From Kurthia populi (lineage in GTDB: Bacteria > Bacillota > Bacilli > Bacillales_A > Planococcaceae): a stretch of 36,617 nt of DNA. The stretch covers positions 1 to 36,617 of the forward strand of contig NZ_JBHUOR010000127.1 in assembly GCF_042686175.1 (NCBI RefSeq), read 5' to 3'. The translations under genes and the position numbers were made by a program. The notes beneath the pieces were generated by a model that did not search any database, was not told the DNA's origin, and was given only the letters and a program-made list of their open reading frames with translations. This document shows positions 32,603 to 36,617 of this stretch, piece by piece; positions within the stretch are counted from its first letter, which is position 1, and every line of letters starts with the position of its first letter.

Positions 32603-33172
32603 ATGATTTTTCAACCAAAGCTCGGAAAGTGGACGTTATTTTTGACCTTTTTCATTGTATTTTGCTTTGTCGTCATCGTGACACTTCCTGCTTTATATGA
32701 AGAGCAGCTCTCAAACACAGGACGCATTGTATTATTAGCGATTGGCTTTTTCGTTATCGCATTTTTTGTCTGGTATATGCTGGCGTCGACAAAATACATA
32801 TTAGATAAGAAGCATTTAATAGTGAAGGGCCGTTTGAAAGTAGCTCACGTGCCTTATGCAGGGATTTTTCTTATGTTTCCAAGGAGATCAAATACACGCC
32901 GCGATTTCTTTTCAACGAATCGACAGGCCATTGCGATTTTTGCGGTACATGAGGAAGCATTTGACCAGCTTGAATTTGTAACAGAACTCGCTGACAAATA
33001 TGGTGAAACGGTACCACAGTATTTAACACGCTATGTGATGCATCCTGAACAGGAGCCAGCATTTTTAGCAGAAGGGTTTCAGCCGGTGATTCTTCAGATG
33101 GTCGTAATCTCACCAGCAGAGATAGAACGCTTCCAAAATGAATTAATTAGTCGCTCACAATGGCAAAAATAA
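32603..33172 (+). CDS. Membrane protein with a bacterial PH-like domain (YyaB type)
   Basis: 189 residues. Two N-terminal helices (LFLTFFIVFCFVVIVTLPAL; IVLLAIGFFVIAFFVWYML) are followed by a small beta-rich domain starting STKYILDKKHLIVKGRLKVA. This is the usual pattern of YyaB-like/PH-domain membrane proteins, with RDFFSTNRQAIAIFAVHEEA and AEIERFQNELISR at the end. It probably sits in the membrane with the domain in the cytoplasm. The function is unknown. A GAGGTG site precedes ATG. It stands alone between repeat copy 5 and the queuosine operon. Confidence 0.65.
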   Translation: MIFQPKLGKWTLFLTFFIVFCFVVIVTLPALYEEQLSNTGRIVLLAIGFFVIAFFVWYMLASTKYILDKKHLIVKGRLKVAHVPYAGIFLMFPRRSNTRRDFFSTNRQAIAIFAVHEEAFDQLEFVTELADKYGETVPQYLTRYVMHPEQEPAFLAEGFQPVILQMVVISPAEIERFQNELISRSQWQK

Positions 33173-33213
33173 CGATGATGCATAGTAACGAACAAAAATA
33201 TATGCTATACTTG

Positions 33214-33221
33214 GCTCGCAA
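33214..33221 (+). promoter_or_regulatory. Extended -10 promoter of the que operon
   Basis: TATACT (33216-33221) is preceded by TGC in a TGC-TATACT arrangement, close to an extended -10 element. It lies about 20 bases before the riboswitch. No clear -35 is visible, which is tolerable for extended -10 promoters. Confidence 0.45.
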
Positions 33222-33241
33222 CTAACACATACTGTAAAAAA

Positions 33242-33326
33242 AGAGGTTCATAGCAAAACAACCCTCTATAAAAAACTATGGGAATATGACGATCTGTCCG
33301 TATCCGCATAGGGTGCGGCTTTTTTT
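33242..33326 (+). ncRNA. PreQ1-I riboswitch with downstream terminator
   Basis: The aptamer AGAGGTTCATAGC, AACAACCCTCT, then ATAAAAAACTA (33242-33278) has the class I preQ1 layout. The P1 stem is AGAGG with CCTCT, followed by an A-rich tail that forms the pseudoknot. Downstream, CCGCA-TAGGG-TGCGG and a T7 run (33305-33326) form the terminator. PreQ1 should fold the aptamer and stop transcription of queDE. Confidence 0.9.
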
Positions 33327-33374
33327 ATGGCCGTTTTTAGTTGCACCATCAAAAAAAGAAAGGTTCGTGATTAG

Positions 33375-33806
33375 ATGCTTATGCAATATTATCCACATCC
33401 ACAGCATGATTATTCATACGAATTAAACAAGGATATGAATTTTTCAGCAGCACACTTTATTCCAGATGAACAGGCAGGGAAATGCGCCCATATGCATGGC
33501 CACACATATGTTGTCAATATTACCATTGCTGGAGATACACTTGATGACACAGGATTTTTAGTCAATTTTCAAAAACTAAAGGAGCTCGTGCATAAACGTT
33601 ATGATCATCGTATATTAAATGATTTAGAAGAGTTTTCAGGAATGAATTTCCCTACAACAGAAGTGATTGCACAAGTCATTTGGCAACGAATCGAGAACTA
33701 TTTAAAAACAGTGCCGAATCAGCCAAGCTGTCTGCAAATTCTCGTACGTGAAACGCCGACGTCCTATGTATTGTATCGTCCAAAAAAGGATGAAAATCAT
33801 GGCTAA
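33375..33806 (+). CDS. queD: 6-carboxytetrahydropterin synthase QueD
   Basis: 143 residues. It converts 7,8-dihydroneopterin triphosphate to 6-carboxy-5,6,7,8-tetrahydropterin, the first dedicated step toward queuosine's 7-deazaguanine. The zinc ligands are visible in FSAAHFIP (His) and CAHMHGHTYVV (His pair), and the Cys in GKCAHMHGH is the catalytic residue. The Asp-His pair in HKRYDHRILNDL and the C-terminal Glu in ILVRETPTSYVLY are also present. The ATG at 33375 follows AAAGAAAGG. It is the first gene after the preQ1 riboswitch and overlaps queE by eight bases. Confidence 0.93.
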   Translation: MLMQYYPHPQHDYSYELNKDMNFSAAHFIPDEQAGKCAHMHGHTYVVNITIAGDTLDDTGFLVNFQKLKELVHKRYDHRILNDLEEFSGMNFPTTEVIAQVIWQRIENYLKTVPNQPSCLQILVRETPTSYVLYRPKKDENHG

Positions 33807-34515
33807 AAAAGCACCGGTAATGGAGATTTTTGGACCGACGATTCAAGGTGAAGGCATTGTTACAGGACGTAAAACAATGTTTGTACGTACGGGAGGCTGT
33901 GATTATTCCTGCGCTTGGTGTGATTCTGCCTTTACGTGGGATGGCAGCGAACGAGGGCAATTAATGACAGGCGAAATGATTTGGTCAAAATTAATGGAGA
34001 TTGGAACAGTAGACGGTATACGAAATTTCAATCATATTACGATTACTGGAGGAAACCCGGCACTCTATAATGAGCCAATTGCGGAGTTGATTACGTATGC
34101 ACATGCCGCTGGTGTAGCAGTAGGATTAGAAACGCAAGGGTCACGCTGGCAAGATTGGTTTTTAGATGTAGATGATTTAACGATTTCTCCAAAGCCACCT
34201 AGCTCAACAATGAGAACCGATTGGGTGGTACTCGATTCAATTATTGATCGTCTGCCAAAATATTCTCTAAAAGTAGTTGTTTTTGATGAAGCAGATTTTG
34301 ACTATGCAGAGGTAGTAAATGCGCGCTACAAACCAAGTGAATTATATTTATCCGTAGGGAATGATAATTCAAGCGAAGCAGGCTCGATAGCCGAAAGACT
34401 GTTAGAAAAGCTCGAATGGTTGTGGCAAAAAGTCATTGCTACTCCATCGATGAATAACGCAAAACCCCTGCCACAACTCCATGCACTCGTATGGGCAAAT
34501 AAAAGAGGGGTTTAA
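33799..34515 (+). CDS. queE: 7-carboxy-7-deazaguanine synthase QueE (radical SAM)
   Basis: 238 residues. It rearranges 6-carboxytetrahydropterin to 7-carboxy-7-deazaguanine using S-adenosylmethionine and a [4Fe-4S] cluster. The cluster motif C-x3-C-x2-C is in RTGGCDYSCAWCDSAFTWDG. Other features are EIFGPTIQGEGIVTGRKTMF near the start, ITITGGNPALYNEPIAELI (SAM-binding GGNP), GLETQGSRW, and LTISPKPPSSTM with SLKVVVFDEADF. ATG at 33799 follows AAGGATG and overlaps queD. Upstream in-frame starts run inside queD and are not needed. Both genes should be repressed by preQ1. Confidence 0.93.
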   Translation: MAKKAPVMEIFGPTIQGEGIVTGRKTMFVRTGGCDYSCAWCDSAFTWDGSERGQLMTGEMIWSKLMEIGTVDGIRNFNHITITGGNPALYNEPIAELITYAHAAGVAVGLETQGSRWQDWFLDVDDLTISPKPPSSTMRTDWVVLDSIIDRLPKYSLKVVVFDEADFDYAEVVNARYKPSELYLSVGNDNSSEAGSIAERLLEKLEWLWQKVIATPSMNNAKPLPQLHALVWANKRGV

Positions 34516-34538
34516 CCTTTCCATTTTTAGGTTATTAT

Positions 34539-34567
34539 TTGAAATATAGTCCACAAATCTGTATGAT
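34539..34567 (+). promoter_or_regulatory. SigA-type promoter of the HU gene
   Basis: TTGAAA (34539-34544), exactly 17 bases, then TATGAT (34562-34567) make a near-consensus housekeeping promoter about 34 bases before the HU start codon. This fits the abundance of the HU protein. Confidence 0.75.
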
Positions 34568-34600
34568 GGATAAAGAATAGTCAATTAGGAGGTTTTTCGA

Positions 34601-34873
34601 ATGAACAAAACTGAATTAGTCAATCAAGTAGCAGAAGCAACTGAGTTATCAAAAAAAGATGCAGGTAAAGCGGTGGATGCAGTATTTGAAACAATCCAAA
34701 ACGCCCTTGCGAAAGGTGATAAATTATCACTAATCGGCTTCGGTACATTTGAAGTACGTGATCGTGCAGCTCGTACAGGTCGCAACCCTCAAACTGGTAA
34801 AGATATTCAAATCCCAGCAAGCAAAGTACCTGCTTTCAAACCAGGTAAAGGCTTAAAAGACGCAGTAAAATAA
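34601..34873 (+). CDS. hup: DNA-binding protein HU
   Basis: 90 residues, full length. It opens MNKTELVNQVAEATELSKKD and carries the beta-arm signature GFGTFEVRDRAARTGRNPQT, then GKDIQIPASKVPAFKPGKGL. HU dimers bend and compact DNA; Bacillus HU (Hbs) is essential. A strong AGGAGG site and near-consensus promoter suggest high expression. It is monocistronic, with its own strong terminator. Confidence 0.96.
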   Translation: MNKTELVNQVAEATELSKKDAGKAVDAVFETIQNALAKGDKLSLIGFGTFEVRDRAARTGRNPQTGKDIQIPASKVPAFKPGKGLKDAVK

Positions 34874-34923
34874 TTTGAAAAACCCTTACATATTAAGGGC
34901 TCAGGCATTTTATATGTTTGGTG

Positions 34924-34954
34924 AAAACCCTCTGAATTTTTCAGAGGGTTTTTG
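34924..34954 (+). terminator. Terminator of the HU gene
   Basis: AAAACCCTCTGA pairs with TCAGAGGGTTTT around ATTTT and is followed by T residues. A weaker CCCTT/AAGGG hairpin lies just upstream. Confidence 0.9.
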
Positions 34955-34980
34955 TATTTTTATATCCTGGAGGCGCTGAG

Positions 34981-35673
34981 ATGAACATAGAAGTTAAATC
35001 GTATATTACTATTCCACCTGAAAAAGAAGAGCTAGATGAAAATCAAACGTATCCAGGTTATATCGAAATGACAAATTTGGACGATTTAGATGTATTTAAT
35101 TATGCATTTGGACGTTCTGGAGGATATCCTGGAGGTAGAGTTGTTTTCTATGTAGATGGTGAACCATTGCTTTTTGATAAGTTTGATACAAAAGTAGATG
35201 AATTATATAATTTTTGGTTTACTCTAATTTCAACCTTATTACCACAAGATAAATCTCTTGATAGAAATACTTATTTAGTACTTTATGAGAGTGATTATGT
35301 TATGGATAATTTTAAAATCACAATTTTTTATCATAAAAAAACCGTAGAATTCCATTATGAAAAACAAGTAATCGCGACTTTTTCATTAGATACCTATAAA
35401 AAAGCAGTCTTACAAGGTTTTTTAGATTTCATGTGGCATACGAATTTAGAATTTGAAGCGATCACACATGATACTTACGATGAAGAAATTGACTATATTG
35501 AGTTACGAGAGGATACAAATGATGTAAGTGAGCTCTATGCTTGTCGTTCTATTTTCTTACAATATATGAAGGAAAGTTATAAACAAAAAAGTTATGACTT
35601 AGACAAATTAATAAACCTTGATTTTGATTTAGATTATTATCATTCAAAATTAAAATATGATTTAGGAGACTAA
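34981..35673 (+). CDS. Unrecognised soluble protein, full-length copy of a duplicated gene
   Basis: 230 residues, acidic, no signal peptide or helix for the membrane. The family is not recognised with confidence. Features are an N-terminal beta-rich region (EVKSYITIPPEKEELDENQT, YPGYIEMTNLDDLDVFNYAF), a glycine-rich turn GRSGGYPGGRVVFYVDGEP, and then an alternating beta/alpha region ending in a very acidic, aromatic tail (NLDFDLDYYHSKLKYDLGD). The first 110 or so codons are almost identical to the gene at 36171. The size, acidity and tandem duplication are reminiscent of immunity proteins of polymorphic toxins, but no toxin is visible, so this is only a suggestion. A GGAGGCG site precedes ATG, and a terminator follows. 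Confidence 0.6.
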   Translation: MNIEVKSYITIPPEKEELDENQTYPGYIEMTNLDDLDVFNYAFGRSGGYPGGRVVFYVDGEPLLFDKFDTKVDELYNFWFTLISTLLPQDKSLDRNTYLVLYESDYVMDNFKITIFYHKKTVEFHYEKQVIATFSLDTYKKAVLQGFLDFMWHTNLEFEAITHDTYDEEIDYIELREDTNDVSELYACRSIFLQYMKESYKQKSYDLDKLINLDFDLDYYHSKLKYDLGD

Positions 35674-35688
35674 TTTTATAAAATTACC

Positions 35689-35717
35689 AAAAGTGCAACC
35701 TATTCAGTTGCTTTTTT
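35689..35717 (+). terminator. Terminator of the unrecognised gene
   Basis: GCAAC and GTTGC enclose CTATTCA and are followed by six T; A residues on the left side extend the stem. Confidence 0.65.
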
Positions 35718-35853
35718 GATAATTTATGTGAACGAGTGCTCTAAATAGATACAGAATTGTCGCCAAAATTCAATGTCTTAATTACTAAAGAGCTCTGTAA
35801 AATCATTCTAATAAAGTTATAATTGAATCTAAAATACAAATAGGAGGAGCTTT

Positions 35854-36123
35854 TTGAATATATATTTATTAATAACCTGTTCAGTATTTTTATTGTTTAT
35901 TGCAGGGAATGCTTTTTATGTTACGTTTAAAACATATGAAGATGATGATGATTTCACTTTTAACGGTATCACTTGGATTGAAGTGTTATTTAGTATTTTA
36001 TTACTTATTACGGAAAAAACTACTTCAGATAAATTTCATACCATTACCTTTAAGATTCTTTCTTTTATATTTGGTTTATTCTTTTTAGGTTTAGCTGTTT
36101 TATCATGGATACTTTTCATTTAA
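35854..36123 (+). CDS. Small membrane protein between the duplicated genes
   Basis: 89 residues. Helix 1 is IYLLITCSVFLLFIAGNAFY, helix 2 lies around WIEVLFSILLLI, and helix 3 around ILSFIFGLFFLGLAVLSWIL; an acidic DEDDDDF-like loop (YEDDDDFTF) separates the first two. No family is recognised. The start is a TTG preceded by AGGAGGAG. Its position between two copies of an unknown gene suggests a functional link or a cassette that was duplicated around it. Confidence 0.6.
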   Translation: MNIYLLITCSVFLLFIAGNAFYVTFKTYEDDDDFTFNGITWIEVLFSILLLITEKTTSDKFHTITFKILSFIFGLFFLGLAVLSWILFI

Positions 36124-36170
36124 AGATAAAGTCAACTATATAACTCAATTAGAAGAAAGGACGCTTTATT

Positions 36171-36527
36171 ATGAAGTTAGAAATTAAAAGTTATATTAAA
36201 ATCCCACCTGAAAAAGAAGAGCTAGACAAAAATCAACCGTATCCAGGTTATATCGAAATGACAAATTTGGACGATTTAGATGTATTTAATTATACATTTG
36301 GACGATCTGGAGGATATCCTGGAGGTAAAGTTGTTTTTTGTGTAGATGGAAAACCGTTACCTTTTAACGCAGAAGCAGATGAACTATATAATTTTTGGTA
36401 TAGTCTTGTGTTAACTTTATTACCACAAGATAAATCTGTTGAAAAAAATGATTATATTGTACTTTATACAAATAATTATGTTATGAACAGTTTTAAAATT
36501 AATATTTTTTATCATGACGAATTGTAA
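36171..36527 (+). pseudogene. Truncated second copy of the unrecognised gene
   Basis: 118 residues. Long identical stretches with the gene at 34981 include PPEKEELD, NQPYPGYIEMTNLDDLDVFN and GRSGGYPGG. Near the end, FYHKKTVEFHYE of the first copy becomes FYHDEL-stop here: a small deletion plus a stop codon. The remaining half of the gene is missing because the presumed insertion-sequence end begins at about 36529. The ribosome site (GAAAGGA) is good, so a half-length product could be made. It is probably a decaying duplicate. Confidence 0.65.
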
Positions 36528-36528
36528 T

Positions 36529-36617
36529 ATTAAGTGCACCACTCAAAATAAATAAAAAAAGACCCATTCAATATGAGCCTGTATAATTAAAGTTCCTACA
36601 CCAAAATCAACAGGGGG
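36529..36617 (+). mobile_element. Probable tip of an insertion sequence, right window edge
   Basis: ATTAAGTGCACCACT at 36529-36543 matches the outward-reading left edge at 14 of 15 positions. The rest, to the window end, is AT-rich sequence without a readable frame of known type. The neighbouring gene is truncated here. No transposase is visible. Confidence 0.45.

Noticed and set aside
1..36617. Search for CRISPR arrays, tRNA or rRNA genes and prophage modules
   Set aside because: No regularly spaced direct repeats, cloverleaf-like CCA-ending segments, rRNA signatures or phage structural genes were seen.

Overview
The window looks like the chromosome of a low-GC, Gram-positive member of the Bacillales, most plausibly a spore-forming Planococcaceae bacterium of the Solibacillus/Lysinibacillus type. 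This is inferred from strong AGGAGG-type ribosome binding sites, AT-rich codon use, Bacillus-type gene families (YfiY/YfiZ/YfhA siderophore uptake, LmrA/LmrB-like drug efflux, a class I preQ1 riboswitch on queDE, HU, ECF sigma factors) and good Spo0A boxes. No rRNA, tRNA, CRISPR array or complete transposase gene was found.

Layout. 1-4640: a YfhO-like membrane protein broken by a frameshift and a lost 3' end, an EamA-type permease, an Mrr-like protein without the usual catalytic residues, an MFS remnant, a small DUF3953-like membrane protein and a GNAT acetyltransferase. 4860-8900: a Fur-box-controlled iron-siderophore ABC importer, with the binding protein divergent from two permeases and an ATPase. 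9040-13660: an Na/Pi cotransporter, an MFS permease, a 5'-deleted DUF3533 permease and its adjacent TetR gene. 13800-17470: an HTH protein, a frameshifted LytR-CpsA-Psr gene, a truncated Wzz-like gene fused to the tail of a large Ig-repeat surface protein, a lipoprotein and a truncated TetR. 17600-22690: a GGDEF protein, an LmrA/LmrB-like regulator and pump with visible operators, an MFS fragment and a split chemotaxis receptor. 22820-26270: an ECF sigma/DUF4179 anti-sigma pair, a RibD-like reductase and an esterase. 26400-30190: an LPXTG collagen-adhesin-like protein behind a cluster of Spo0A boxes. 30300-32400: an ECF sigma, PadR-like, HAAS-SEDS operon. 32600-34900: a PH-domain protein, preQ1-controlled queDE, and HU. 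34980-36530: two copies of an unrecognised gene flanking a small membrane protein gene.

Two patterns cut across the genes. First, a palindromic intergenic element of about 140 bp occurs five times (near 4.7, 8.9, 13.7, 26.3 and 32.4 kb), each time just after a gene end. Its central hairpin arms vary in a compensating way, which suggests a selected structure that may also terminate transcription. Second, there are many broken genes: out-of-frame joints near 13.03, 15.35, 21.72 and 21.94 kb, other truncations near 3.58 and 17.43 kb, and homopolymer frameshifts at 1188-1194 and 14939-14946. Both window ends carry the same 15-base motif (14 of 15 identical) pointing outward, beside truncated genes, as expected if each edge runs into a copy of one insertion sequence. 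Whether these joints are real deletions or assembly errors cannot be decided from the sequence alone.

The best candidates for less-explored biology are the ECF sigma-PadR-SEDS operon, the structured repeat family, the Spo0A-box adhesin and the duplicated unknown genes at the right end.
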